From: an uncultured Bacteroidales bacterium
GTDB lineage: Bacteria; Bacteroidota; Bacteroidia; Bacteroidales; Paludibacteraceae
Assembly: GCA_902799875.1 (NCBI GenBank)
Contig: CADCCH010000021.1
Location: 1-51,712 of the forward strand
Length of the DNA stretch: 51,712 nt
Direction of reading: 5' to 3'
Both the position numbers and the translations under genes were made by a program. Positions within the stretch are counted from its first letter, which is position 1, and each line of letters opens with the position of its first letter. A model generated the notes under the pieces. It ran no database searches, was not told the DNA's origin, and was given only the letters and a program-made list of their open reading frames with translations. Positions 16,644 to 25,466 of this stretch are shown here, piece by piece.

Positions 16644-17551
16644 AACATTATGCATTACTCTTGATGTTTTCTTTTTTTCCGTTGACGCTGTTTGCGGACC
16701 ATTTGTTCGAAGCCGGACTGCGTGCAGGAATGGCAGGTTATGACGCCCAATGCCATTATGTTTTACCTGTCCGTGGTTTTCACGGAGGAATGCAAGCCAG
16801 TTATGCCTATCATTCCGATTACGTGATAGGTTTGCGGATAGCGGCTACTTTGGATTGCAGCAAAGCCGGTTTTGGTAAAACGGATTACAACGATACGTAT
16901 TCGGTTATTGATGTTGAGAACGCGCCGATGCAGGTGGATTATTCCATCGGCCTCTTGCAGGAGATGTACACGATTTGGTCGTTCGGGCTTCCGGTACAGA
17001 TAGGTCTTTCCCGGAACAATATATCTTTCTATATAGGACCCAAAATTGTTTTTCCGTTTCATTGCCGCTGGTCAGAAACAGCGGAGAATGCGGCTTTGTC
17101 GGTGTATTATCCGCAGCAGGACAATAGGGTATATAACTCTTTTCCTCTTGCGGCATCGCCTTCTTTTCAGGAATCACAGGAAGGAGAGTCGGGTGTATTA
17201 CCCAAGATCCAGTACGGTCTTGCCGCGGAGATTTGTTACGATATTCCTGTTTATACGGGCAGGAGAATCAAGTCTTATCTGTGTGTTGGTGTTTATTTCG
17301 ATTATTCGTTTTCGGGAGTTCAAGATGCGGCTTCGGAGCGTGTTTCTCTGTTGATGCTTTCGGACACGCGTGAGGGTTTGCCGCTTCATCGTATTCTGAC
17401 GCCGGTTGTAAGGGCTCAACGTCAAGGGAGAAGGCTTGTTGCAGAACGAAAGCCTTTTGACGTAGGAATCAAAATCTCGTACCGTATTGCGTCTTACAAG
17501 CCGCATCAAGAGGCCTACAGAAGTTGTCATTGTTACATAAACGAGTACTAA
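16640..17551 (+). CDS. Outer-membrane beta-barrel candidate
   Basis: A 303-residue protein with a signal peptide (YALLLMFSFFPLTLFA) and many alternating aromatic strands (HVIGLRI-like segments, SYLCVGVYFDYSFSG, VGIKISYRIASY), typical of a porin-like or OmpA-like barrel of unknown cargo. Start 16640 overlaps the stop of the previous gene as ATGA, indicating coupling with the repeat-containing surface protein; a Met at 16616 lacks a sensible signal peptide. It may help export or anchor that protein. Confidence 0.7.
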   Translation: MKHYALLLMFSFFPLTLFADHLFEAGLRAGMAGYDAQCHYVLPVRGFHGGMQASYAYHSDYVIGLRIAATLDCSKAGFGKTDYNDTYSVIDVENAPMQVDYSIGLLQEMYTIWSFGLPVQIGLSRNNISFYIGPKIVFPFHCRWSETAENAALSVYYPQQDNRVYNSFPLAASPSFQESQEGESGVLPKIQYGLAAEICYDIPVYTGRRIKSYLCVGVYFDYSFSGVQDAASERVSLLMLSDTREGLPLHRILTPVVRAQRQGRRLVAERKPFDVGIKISYRIASYKPHQEAYRSCHCYINEY

Positions 17552-17554
17552 AAA

Positions 17555-17587
17555 TTTGCATATATCAAAAATAAATTGTACCTTTGC
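17555..17587 (+). promoter_or_regulatory. Promoter with no obvious gene after it
   Basis: TTTGCATAT from 17555 and TACCTTTGC at 17579-17587, a near-perfect match to the window consensus. No start codon with a plausible gene follows before the next promoter at 17719-17751. Confidence 0.65.
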
Positions 17588-17718
17588 AGAGGAATTCAAT
17601 TTGATCATTTTCAAGTCCTTTACGAAGGGCATACAACTATTTCCGAGAGGTAGATTTGCAACCACCAGAAATACAGGTTATTACAGATGTCGGAAAAATA
17701 CCGCGTACAACTGCAAAA

Positions 17719-17751
17719 TTTGCACATGTCGAAAAAAAGCAGTACCTTTGC
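17719..17751 (+). promoter_or_regulatory. Promoter of the 1046-residue secreted protein gene
   Basis: TTTGCACATG from 17719, A-rich spacer, TACCTTTGC at 17743-17751; start codon at 17805. Confidence 0.75.
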
Positions 17752-17804
17752 ACCGGATTTCAAAATGTATTTTGGAGCGCAAAATTTGTAAAACTTTTTA
17801 ACAT

Positions 17805-20800
17805 ATGCAAATTATGGAAAAGAAAAATCAAATTTGTCTGCTTTTTGTAGTCTTTTTACTACTAAAAGTAACGTGCATGTACGCGCAAGAGGATTTATCC
17901 GATCGTTATGCATGGCGGTTGGACAGTGTGATGTATTCGTATCCGCTGATGGATGGCGAAGATGAGGAATACGGGCGTAGGGGAAGACGCGAAGTGGTAC
18001 GTTACACGTATGGCTTGGACGGTCTGCCCATTGACAGCGGGTTCAGTACGCTGGACTATGAAGAGTTTTACACGACCCGCAAGCCACTGCGGTACAGAAT
18101 TAATATAGGAATGCGCAAGCACGAATACCGTTCGTTCGGGAAAAGCGGCAAGCACACCGTATTGCACTACGCGTACACGGACGAGAACTTCGTTGACACC
18201 ACAGGCGGAGAGATTAATAACAGCCTGTTTGCATTGTATCAGAAGGACGAATATGCGTTTGACTCCACGCGTGTCATTTATGACGCGGACGGAGGAATCG
18301 TCCGTACGATTCACCATTATAACAAGACCACCACTCATTATAATTATACAACAGGTGCGTGTACGGGCATCGAAAGAGTGCAGGTTTTGGCGACAGACAG
18401 CACAGAAGACGAGAAGCAGTGGAGTTGCAATGTGACGACCGGCGTTTGGAGTTTGTCGAAAGACCTGCATCGCGATTATTCAAACCATCACCTAACGTAC
18501 AGCGAGTCCACGCGGCGGAAATTTTATGGCGATGGAATGTTGAAAGAGATTTGGGTGGACGGCACGGGTTATAACGAGTTGGGAGTAAAGACCCGCACTT
18601 ATTCGTCGTATAAGATTTATCAGGAGAACGGTGAGCCGAAACCTTTCCAACCCGGAGGATACGCATGGCGGGAGAATATTGAGAAGTTCGAAGGCGGAAG
18701 GATTGTTCACTCTTCGGACACGCGTACCAGTTGGTCCGATGACGGCATGCATACATGGAGAGGCAACCCGACCAAAGATTACGAGTACCTGCCGAACGGA
18801 ATGGTTATCCGTACGGAGAATGGAACGGATAAATATATAGTGGATCTGCAAGGCAAAGACCATCTGATTTACCACCAAAATCCCTATTCCCCAGAACCTT
18901 ATTACAGCCGGTATATCTATTACGACGATTTCACACTAAAGCAGCAGGTGGATTCTATTCTTACGAATGATCGCCGTGCATGGACCATTACCGATTTTGA
19001 CGAACGGGGAAAGCAGATTCATAAAATAGAGAGAGTTCGCGACACTACGCAGACTGACTGGACCTACATACGTGAGGAGACGTACGCAGAAGACTATACG
19101 GAGACGGTGACTCTGCAAAACAGGACACGCACTACTTCACGTATTTATAATAATTACGATTTTGACAATCGGTATTACTTGTTTGAGGAACAAGATGAGG
19201 ACGGCAATTGGAAATCCAAGAACTCGTCCTGCTACTGGTTCAATGTATCTTTCGGGATGAACGGAGAACCATTGACGGCTATACAGTACAGCCGAAGCAA
19301 TGAACAGTGGGTTCCGTCTGTAATATATACATTCACCTATATACCCGAATGGAATCTATACCGTCGAGACCTTTACGGGTACAGCGGCGGGTATATCAAT
19401 TTCTATACGAAAAAAGGGGAAAGTAAAGGCTGGTATTTACGCTACGCAGAAGGATATGTGCATTTGTCTGAATACGATGAATTCGGAAGAAAAACCAAAG
19501 ATTCCGAATGCAGTTTTGACTCCGCGATGCATGTCAAAGACACGACTTCCTATACCGTTTACCGCTATTTCCCCTTAAGCAGTTGCACGAAGGTGGCAGA
19601 GAGTACGAAGTACCGCCGAAACGCGGAGACAGGTGCCTGGGAGATCAGCGGCACGCCTTCCCGCACGGATAGTTACACACACGAGGTAAGGGACGAGAAA
19701 GGCAATTTGGCTATTGCCTATACGTTCAGCTGGGAAGGCGATTCCATAATTACGGACACCGCTGACTACAAGTTGGTTTATGATGCGCAAGGAAGGCTAT
19801 ACGAGCAGGGGTTAAACGGCTACGGAAGAACAGTAGTGAGTGGCGTAAATATAACCCGTAAGCGCTATCTATACTATGAGGATGATGACCCGACAGCTTA
19901 TCGCACGCTGCTTTGGTATGAATACACAGATCCAAAAAACAACGGTTGGAAGCCCGGTTTCACGACTGACGACCATACGCCTACGGTTTATGACGAAGCG
20001 GGCCGAGTGAGCGAACGTATCTCTTTCGATATCAGCAAGGACAATACGCATGCCGTTCCGGGAGACAAGTATGTGTATTACTATGAAGAAGACAATCCTG
20101 ACTGGATCACACGGGAGCACTACAAGATGAACAACGGAAATTGGGACTGCGCAGACGTCACCAACCGCCGTTTGCTGCCAAGCGGAGTGACCAAAGATGA
20201 GGACGGAGATCCCGCTTCCCGTTGGAAACGAGTAAACACATGCGGAGGAGTAGAAGACGAGTCTGTATGGGAATATGCGTATGGAGATGACAATGACTCC
20301 TATCCTTTGCTATCTCCCAACATCTACCATTTACCCCACGAGGCAGATTTAGAGTATGGTGAATACGTCCAAGAACAGCCGGCATCCAAACGCGTGAAAG
20401 CGGTGACTTACACCTACGCAAATTATCCGCGTCAGTCGTATGTAGCAACCTATCACTACACGGCATTGCGGGAAGGCTTGAAAGAAGACAGAATGCCCGT
20501 ATCCATCGAGCCGGAAGAGACAAGTGCGATGTTTACATGGGGTGCAGTAGAAGGCGCGGAGACATACGTACTGCATGTGTACAGAGACGCGGCGCAAGCA
20601 GAAGAGATTTGCTATGTGGTGTTTGACAAAACAGGAAGGGTGCTCTCTATCAATTTTGTCCGTCATGCACCGAAAAGATATGCCGAAGTGGAACAATTCA
20701 CTTACACCTTGGACGGCTTGACGCCAGGAACGCAGTATTGGTACACTGTAGTGGGACGCAATGCTGAGGAAAAAGCATTTGAATCCACCCACGGTTCATT

Positions 20801-20945
20801 CCGCACAAAAGGAGAGAGCGAAAATACGGAAAGTATCGATTTCATCGAGGAAAAAGAGAATGTACACAAGTTCCTGAGAGACGGACAGATTTATCTAATT
20901 TACGAAGGACGGATGTACGATGTACGAGGAAACCAAATCAAATAA
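17805..20945 (+). CDS. Large secreted protein with fn3-like domain and C-terminal tail
   Basis: A 1046-residue exported protein (signal peptide ending CMYAQE; alternative start 17814). The bulk is a Tyr/Asp/Gly-rich series of short hairpin-like units (for example YEYLPNGMVIRTENG, YDEFGRKTKDS, YDAQGRLYEQG) resembling YD/RHS-like repeats. A fibronectin type III-like domain at about 885-1005 ends LDGLTPGTQYWYTVVGR. The last 25 residues (LRDGQIYLIYEGR, then VRGNQIK) match the tail of the next gene's product, so both probably use the same export or anchoring route. Function is unknown; a surface adhesin or polymer-binding role is an inference. Confidence 0.7.
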   Translation: MQIMEKKNQICLLFVVFLLLKVTCMYAQEDLSDRYAWRLDSVMYSYPLMDGEDEEYGRRGRREVVRYTYGLDGLPIDSGFSTLDYEEFYTTRKPLRYRINIGMRKHEYRSFGKSGKHTVLHYAYTDENFVDTTGGEINNSLFALYQKDEYAFDSTRVIYDADGGIVRTIHHYNKTTTHYNYTTGACTGIERVQVLATDSTEDEKQWSCNVTTGVWSLSKDLHRDYSNHHLTYSESTRRKFYGDGMLKEIWVDGTGYNELGVKTRTYSSYKIYQENGEPKPFQPGGYAWRENIEKFEGGRIVHSSDTRTSWSDDGMHTWRGNPTKDYEYLPNGMVIRTENGTDKYIVDLQGKDHLIYHQNPYSPEPYYSRYIYYDDFTLKQQVDSILTNDRRAWTITDFDERGKQIHKIERVRDTTQTDWTYIREETYAEDYTETVTLQNRTRTTSRIYNNYDFDNRYYLFEEQDEDGNWKSKNSSCYWFNVSFGMNGEPLTAIQYSRSNEQWVPSVIYTFTYIPEWNLYRRDLYGYSGGYINFYTKKGESKGWYLRYAEGYVHLSEYDEFGRKTKDSECSFDSAMHVKDTTSYTVYRYFPLSSCTKVAESTKYRRNAETGAWEISGTPSRTDSYTHEVRDEKGNLAIAYTFSWEGDSIITDTADYKLVYDAQGRLYEQGLNGYGRTVVSGVNITRKRYLYYEDDDPTAYRTLLWYEYTDPKNNGWKPGFTTDDHTPTVYDEAGRVSERISFDISKDNTHAVPGDKYVYYYEEDNPDWITREHYKMNNGNWDCADVTNRRLLPSGVTKDEDGDPASRWKRVNTCGGVEDESVWEYAYGDDNDSYPLLSPNIYHLPHEADLEYGEYVQEQPASKRVKAVTYTYANYPRQSYVATYHYTALREGLKEDRMPVSIEPEETSAMFTWGAVEGAETYVLHVYRDAAQAEEICYVVFDKTGRVLSINFVRHAPKRYAEVEQFTYTLDGLTPGTQYWYTVVGRNAEEKAFESTHGSFRTKGESENTESIDFIEEKENVHKFLRDGQIYLIYEGRMYDVRGNQIK

Positions 20946-20954
20946 TATACGATC

Positions 20955-22967
20955 ATGAAAACGAAAGTATGTATTATTCTTGTTTGCCTGACGATGATGG
21001 CAAGCGGCGCCTATGCGACGGTCTATAACGGCGTGTGCGGAGAACATCTGACGTGGACGTACGACACCGAGACGGCGCATATGACGATAGAGGGGTACGG
21101 CGAGTTACGCAATACTGTCGATAGCCTATGGTGGAACAAACAGGTGTTGCAGGCTTCGTCATGGGCGACGGATTACAAGACGTACTATCCGTACAATTCC
21201 GCCAAGACGATTTCTCTGCCGGAAGGGTTGACGGGGTTCAGCGGCGCCACTTTCCGCGACTGGTGGAACCTGACGGAATGCGAGATACCGGAAGGCGTGA
21301 CGAAGATACCGGCGTACATGTTTGAGAAATGCTACAAGCTGAAAGAGATCAAGTTGCCTAACTCGGTAGATACGGTAGGACAATACGCCTTCGCAAACTG
21401 CACGACGATGGTGAAGTGCGATTTGGGCAAAGGGGTCAAGTATATCGGGCAAATGGCGTTCATGAACTGCTATTCCTTGAACTCTGTTCGCTGGTCGGAC
21501 TGCTTGGAGGTGATTGACGGCAGTATTTTTGACGGCACGCTGTTCTTCCCGGCGACGTTCCGATCCAATAAACAGATCTCGTGGTGTATCCACTCCAGTC
21601 CTGTTATTGTATGGAACGCCAAGAACCCGCCGGCTTCTTCGTCGGTATTCTATAATCTGTATTGCTATTGGAACGGGGATTTTATCTTCGGTCCGGATGT
21701 AGAGTTTGTTCCCGCCAAGTTGTGCCAGCAGGTACGCATGAAGAAAGTCGAGCTGCCCGAAGGCTGTAAATATATCGGTGCCGGTGCTTTTGCTTCCAAC
21801 AACCAACTGGACACGGTCATTCTGCCTTCCACCTTGACGGCAATTCACCAAGAGGCGTTTAAGGGGTGTTCGAAAATCAAGCACATTGCCATCCCGGAGA
21901 ATGTGACGGCAATCAGTTCATCCGCATTCAACGGCTGCACGGCACTGACGCGGGTGGAAATGCCCGATGAAATCAGCACTATTGGCGACAATGCCTTTGC
22001 CGGATGTCCAAACTTAGACTCGATTGTGCTGCCGAAAGAACTGACAATGATCGGCGGTAGTGCTTTCTCTGGTATCAAACTGCAAGACAGCCTCGTCATT
22101 CCGGACAAAGTGATCTCTATCGGTACGAACGCGTTTGAGAACTGGAGTGCGCTCAAGGAGTTGAGTATCGGCAAAAACGTCGTTCTTATCGGCGACAATG
22201 CCTTCAAAGGAGATAGCGCCATTAAGAAAATCACCGTCTGGGCAGCGGTACCGCCGATGGTTTCGGAAGGAACGCTCGCTGACATCCCGGATAGTGCTTG
22301 GCTTTCTGTACTTCCTGATAGCCGTAAACTATACCGTGAACACGCGTACTGGGGACGTTTCCGCATGGCGGATGTGCCGGACTCAGCGATGATCCAACGC
22401 ACTGTGACCGTGGATGCTGCAGAGACGACAGCCGACTTTACGTGGCCGACAGACAGTGCTGCGCATTCCTATCAGATAGACATCTACAAAGATGGAGCGG
22501 TCTTCTGCAAGCTGACGTTAGGCAACAGGGGACAGCTTCTTGGTATCTCTTTCTCCGCGCCCGGCAGAAAAATGACCAATGACCAATCACAAATGACCAA
22601 TGACGAAAGTCAACCTTATACGCTTTCCTTCAAAGTGACCGGACTGGATGAGGCTTCCCGTTACAACTACGTCCTCTCTACGCTCGATGCAAACGGCACG
22701 CCGATACATGTCTATACCGGTGCGTTTGCTACGATAGGCTACCCTGGAGAGCGGCAAGAAGGCGGAGATGAGATTATCCCTACACCTCCTATTATTCCTT
22801 CTGATCCGGAAGCACCAACGATCACTACGGATATCGAAAAAATATCCGATGAAAACGGAGTAATCAGTACTTTTGAGGGAACTGAAGGTAAAATTTTCCG
22901 TAATGGACAATTGATGATTCTTCGTGGAGGTAAGTACTACACAATTTTTGGGCAAGAGGTGAAATAA
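20955..22967 (+). CDS. BspA-like leucine-rich repeat surface protein
   Basis: A 670-residue exported protein (signal peptide ending GAYA). LRR_5/BspA repeats occupy about 90-470, with the pattern LPxxLTxIGxxAFxGCxxL seen repeatedly (for example EISTIGDNAFAGCPNL). An fn3-like domain at about 480-600 is related to that of the preceding protein, and the tail RNGQLMILRGGKYYTIFGQE-VK is the shared C-terminal element. BspA-type proteins bind host or matrix components. A 35-bp heptamer array sits in frame within the fn3-like domain and adds a Met-Thr-Asn-Asp-type stretch. It lies 9 bp after the preceding gene. Confidence 0.88.
   Translation: MKTKVCIILVCLTMMASGAYATVYNGVCGEHLTWTYDTETAHMTIEGYGELRNTVDSLWWNKQVLQASSWATDYKTYYPYNSAKTISLPEGLTGFSGATFRDWWNLTECEIPEGVTKIPAYMFEKCYKLKEIKLPNSVDTVGQYAFANCTTMVKCDLGKGVKYIGQMAFMNCYSLNSVRWSDCLEVIDGSIFDGTLFFPATFRSNKQISWCIHSSPVIVWNAKNPPASSSVFYNLYCYWNGDFIFGPDVEFVPAKLCQQVRMKKVELPEGCKYIGAGAFASNNQLDTVILPSTLTAIHQEAFKGCSKIKHIAIPENVTAISSSAFNGCTALTRVEMPDEISTIGDNAFAGCPNLDSIVLPKELTMIGGSAFSGIKLQDSLVIPDKVISIGTNAFENWSALKELSIGKNVVLIGDNAFKGDSAIKKITVWAAVPPMVSEGTLADIPDSAWLSVLPDSRKLYREHAYWGRFRMADVPDSAMIQRTVTVDAAETTADFTWPTDSAAHSYQIDIYKDGAVFCKLTLGNRGQLLGISFSAPGRKMTNDQSQMTNDESQPYTLSFKVTGLDEASRYNYVLSTLDANGTPIHVYTGAFATIGYPGERQEGGDEIIPTPPIIPSDPEAPTITTDIEKISDENGVISTFEGTEGKIFRNGQLMILRGGKYYTIFGQEVK
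22572..22606 (+). repeat. Heptamer tandem array inside the LRR gene
   Basis: Five 7-bp units from 22572: ATGACCA twice, ATCACAA, ATGACCA, ATGACGA. It is in frame and encodes MTNDQSQ followed by MTNDESQ. The same heptamer family recurs at 23184 (opposite strand) and 35925. Confidence 0.9.
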
Positions 22968-22968
22968 A

Positions 22969-23001
22969 TTTGCACAATTCAAAAAATTGTTGTACCTTTG
23001 C
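22969..23001 (+). promoter_or_regulatory. Promoter of the GtrA-like gene, very short leader
   Basis: TTTGC at 22969-22973 and TACCTTTGC at 22993-23001. The start codon is at 23009, so the leader is only about 2-5 nt. The -33 element lies on the stop region of the LRR gene. Confidence 0.65.
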
Positions 23002-23008
23002 AGCCGAT

Positions 23009-23512
23009 ATGAAGAAACTCGCGCAGTTGATAACAAAAATCATTGATTTTTTCTACCGTCCGTTTGCCAAATGGATGCCGGAGCAGCTGTTCCGTTATGC
23101 GGCATGCGGAGGGGGAAATCTGGTACTCGATTGGGTGCTCTATTTCCTGATTTATAACTTTGTTATAGGGCACGAGATAGTTAATTTGTCATTTGTCATT
23201 GGTCATTTGTCATTGGAACAGGCTATCACGCCGCATATTGCGACGCTGTGTATCGTGTTTCCGATCACCTTACTGACGGGTTTCTGGTTGCAGAAATACG
23301 TGACCTTCACAGCCTCGCGTTTGAACGGCTGGCGGCAGTTGAGCCGTTACATCTTCATCGTGGCGGTGAACTTGGCGGTAAACTATTTCGGCCTCAAACT
23401 CTGCGTGGAAATTTGGGGCTGGTATCCGACGCCGAGTAAGATGTTTATCACAATAATCACGGTTGCGATCAGTTATTTTGGTCAAAAATACTATTCTTTT
23501 AGAAAAAATTGA
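23009..23512 (+). CDS. GtrA-family membrane protein
   Basis: A 167-residue inner-membrane protein with four hydrophobic segments, typical of GtrA-like flippases thought to move lipid-linked sugars. FRYAACGGGNLVLDWVLYFL (first helix), the third helix region GFWLQKYVTFTAS with the conserved F-x-x-x-K-x-x-F-like motif and the C-terminal YFGQKYYSFRKN match the family. Start 23009 was preferred over the in-frame Met at 22970, which lies inside the promoter. A heptamer array in the first loop adds residues NLSFVIGHLSL. It is alone in its unit. Confidence 0.85.
   Translation: MKKLAQLITKIIDFFYRPFAKWMPEQLFRYAACGGGNLVLDWVLYFLIYNFVIGHEIVNLSFVIGHLSLEQAITPHIATLCIVFPITLLTGFWLQKYVTFTASRLNGWRQLSRYIFIVAVNLAVNYFGLKLCVEIWGWYPTPSKMFITIITVAISYFGQKYYSFRKN
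23184..23218 (+). repeat. Heptamer tandem array inside the GtrA-like gene
   Basis: Five 7-bp units: ATTTGTC, ATTTGTC, ATTGGTC, ATTTGTC, ATTGGAA. The reverse complement belongs to the ATGACCA/ATGACAA family seen at 22572 and 35925. It is read in frame within a loop between membrane helices. Confidence 0.9.
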
Positions 23513-23521
23513 CGCGCGCGC

Positions 23522-23553
23522 TTGCGTATGTCATTTTTTTTTTGTAATTTTGC
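23522..23553 (+). promoter_or_regulatory. Promoter of the long 23.6-34.7 kb run
   Basis: TTGCGTATG (23522-23530), T-rich spacer and TAATTTTGC (23545-23553); start codon at 23603. No comparable promoter was found within the following genes up to gpmI. Confidence 0.75.
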
Positions 23554-23602
23554 AGCCAAATTGAGAACGATGCACAAATATAACCCATAAAATATTACAA
23601 CC

Positions 23603-24691
23603 ATGTTACACAAATTATGTTCGAAGCTCCACACGGAGGTATCGGATATGCCGTTTAAGGTGTCCGACACGTTTATTGAAGAGAATCAGGTAGTAGCCGT
23701 ATTGTCCGGTGGTACCGAAGCGCAGTTCGTTGAACTGGTTCGTGAGAAACAGATTGACCTCAAGCGTCCGGTTTACCTGATGGTCAGCGGTTTTAGTAAC
23801 TCGCTTCCTGCCGCATTGGAGATCCTTAGTTTTATCCGTCAGCGCAACGGTATTGCAAAGATCATGCAGCACCCGACGGATATTATTTTTCCGGATTTGA
23901 GCGAGACGGAGTCTTTGACTCGTACCCCGCTGGAGAAAGTGCTGAAGAATGAAAAAAAAATGCGTCTCGGCGTGCTGGGTAAATCATCCGATTGGTTGAT
24001 TGCTTCGCAAGTGGACTATAAGATGGTGTTGGATAAGATGAACTGCGAACTGGTAGATATCCCGTTTGAGGAGCTCTCCAGTTTAGGTGAAGTTGATCCG
24101 GGCATGAAGGGTGCAGAGGCTATCTATGAGCGACTCAAAGAGATTATCGCTAAGCATCAACTGGACGGTATCACGATCCGTTGCTTCGATCTGTTCACTA
24201 CCTGCAAGAACACTGCTTGTGTAGCGGTCAGCAAATTAAATGACTTCGGTATTCCTGCCGGATGCGAGGGTGATATTCCGGTATTGCTGACGATGATGGC
24301 TTGTAAGAAACTGACCGGTGAACCGGGTTGGATGGCGAACCCCGCACGTATCCAATCGGATGGTCATATCCTGCTGGCTAAATGTACGATCGCGCTGTCC
24401 ATGACCGAGAAGCATGAGTTTACCAAACATTTCGAGTCCGGTCTGGGAGTTGCTATCCACGGTGAAGTAGCGCCGGGCGATTATACGCTCGTCAAACTGA
24501 GTAACGATATGAAACGCCTCCTGGCAGTGAACGTCAAAGTGACCCGTTGCCAGTTTGAGCAGAACATGTGCCGTACGCAGATCTGGATCCAATCGACGCC
24601 GATCGTCAGCCAGTATCTATTGACCTCGCCGTTGTCGAACCACCACATCCTCATCAAGGGTCATCACGCTGCTAAATTCTGGAGAGAATAA
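23603..24691 (+). CDS. L-fucose isomerase-like protein with N-terminal extension
   Basis: A 362-residue soluble protein. Residues about 118-362 form a domain reminiscent of the C-terminal half of L-fucose/arabinose isomerases: RLGVLGKSSDWLIAS, CEGDIPVLLTMMACKKLTG, GLGVAIHGEVAPGDY and NHHILIKGHHAAK, with a Glu-Asp pair and clustered His that could bind a metal. The first 115 residues form an extra alpha/beta domain absent from its neighbour. It may act on a sugar or sugar acid, but the reaction is not known. The stop is directly followed by a homologous gene, which lies 2 bp downstream. Confidence 0.7.
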   Translation: MLHKLCSKLHTEVSDMPFKVSDTFIEENQVVAVLSGGTEAQFVELVREKQIDLKRPVYLMVSGFSNSLPAALEILSFIRQRNGIAKIMQHPTDIIFPDLSETESLTRTPLEKVLKNEKKMRLGVLGKSSDWLIASQVDYKMVLDKMNCELVDIPFEELSSLGEVDPGMKGAEAIYERLKEIIAKHQLDGITIRCFDLFTTCKNTACVAVSKLNDFGIPAGCEGDIPVLLTMMACKKLTGEPGWMANPARIQSDGHILLAKCTIALSMTEKHEFTKHFESGLGVAIHGEVAPGDYTLVKLSNDMKRLLAVNVKVTRCQFEQNMCRTQIWIQSTPIVSQYLLTSPLSNHHILIKGHHAAKFWRE

Positions 24692-24692
24692 A

Positions 24693-25466
24693 ATGGTATT
24701 TGAACCTTCATCACATATTCTTCATAACGACCAACGGCTGCGGCTCGGTGTGGTCGGTAAGCCGTCTGATTGGCTCATTGCATCCCACGTCAACTATGCG
24801 GATGTGCTGGAGCGGATGAACATCGAACTCATTGACATCCCTATTAGCGAGATGACCTGTTTAGGGGAAGTCGATCCGGGTATGAAAGGTGCGGAGGCAA
24901 TCTATGAGCGACTCAAAGAGATCGTGCTGCAGAACGACTTGCAGGGCGTGACGCTGCGTTGCTTTGACTTGCTTTCGACGGTGAAGAACACTGGCTGTAT
25001 TGCGCTCAGCAAACTGAACGACGAAGGTATTCCTGCCGCTTGTGAGGGCGATATACCGACGCTGCTGACGATGATGCTGGCCAAGAAACTGACCGGTGAA
25101 CTCTGTTTCCAGGTTAACCCGGCACGTATCCAACCGGACGGTGAGATGCTCTTTGCGCATTGTACCCTGCCGCTCGGTATGACCGAGAAGCATGAGTACA
25201 CCACGCATTTCGAGTCCGGTATCGGTGTGGCGATCCACGGCGATCTGCCGACCGGCGACTACACGCTCCTGAAGATGAGCGGTGATATGCAGCGGATGTT
25301 GGCAGTCGATGTCGAACTGCTGCGCTGTCAGTTTGAGCAGAACCTCTGCCGTACGCAGGTGTGGGTGAAGGCCGATCCGGAAATAGCGAACTATTTTTAC
25401 TTCGACCCGATCGCCAACCATCACGTGCTGATCCGCGGGCATCATGCGAAAGAGTTTAGAAACTAG
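24693..25466 (+). CDS. L-fucose isomerase-like protein, paralogue without extension
   Basis: A 257-residue paralogue of the second domain of the preceding protein. The two share DPGMKGAEAIYERLKEI exactly and keep the same order of motifs (LGVVGKPSDWLIAS, CEGDIPTLLTMMLAKKLTG, GIGVAIHGDLPTGDY, NHHVLIRGHHAKEF). This is a tandem duplication with loss or gain of the N-terminal domain; the pair could form a hetero-oligomer. The stop codon falls in the first unit of an octamer repeat. Confidence 0.7.
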   Translation: MVFEPSSHILHNDQRLRLGVVGKPSDWLIASHVNYADVLERMNIELIDIPISEMTCLGEVDPGMKGAEAIYERLKEIVLQNDLQGVTLRCFDLLSTVKNTGCIALSKLNDEGIPAACEGDIPTLLTMMLAKKLTGELCFQVNPARIQPDGEMLFAHCTLPLGMTEKHEYTTHFESGIGVAIHGDLPTGDYTLLKMSGDMQRMLAVDVELLRCQFEQNLCRTQVWVKADPEIANYFYFDPIANHHVLIRGHHAKEFRN

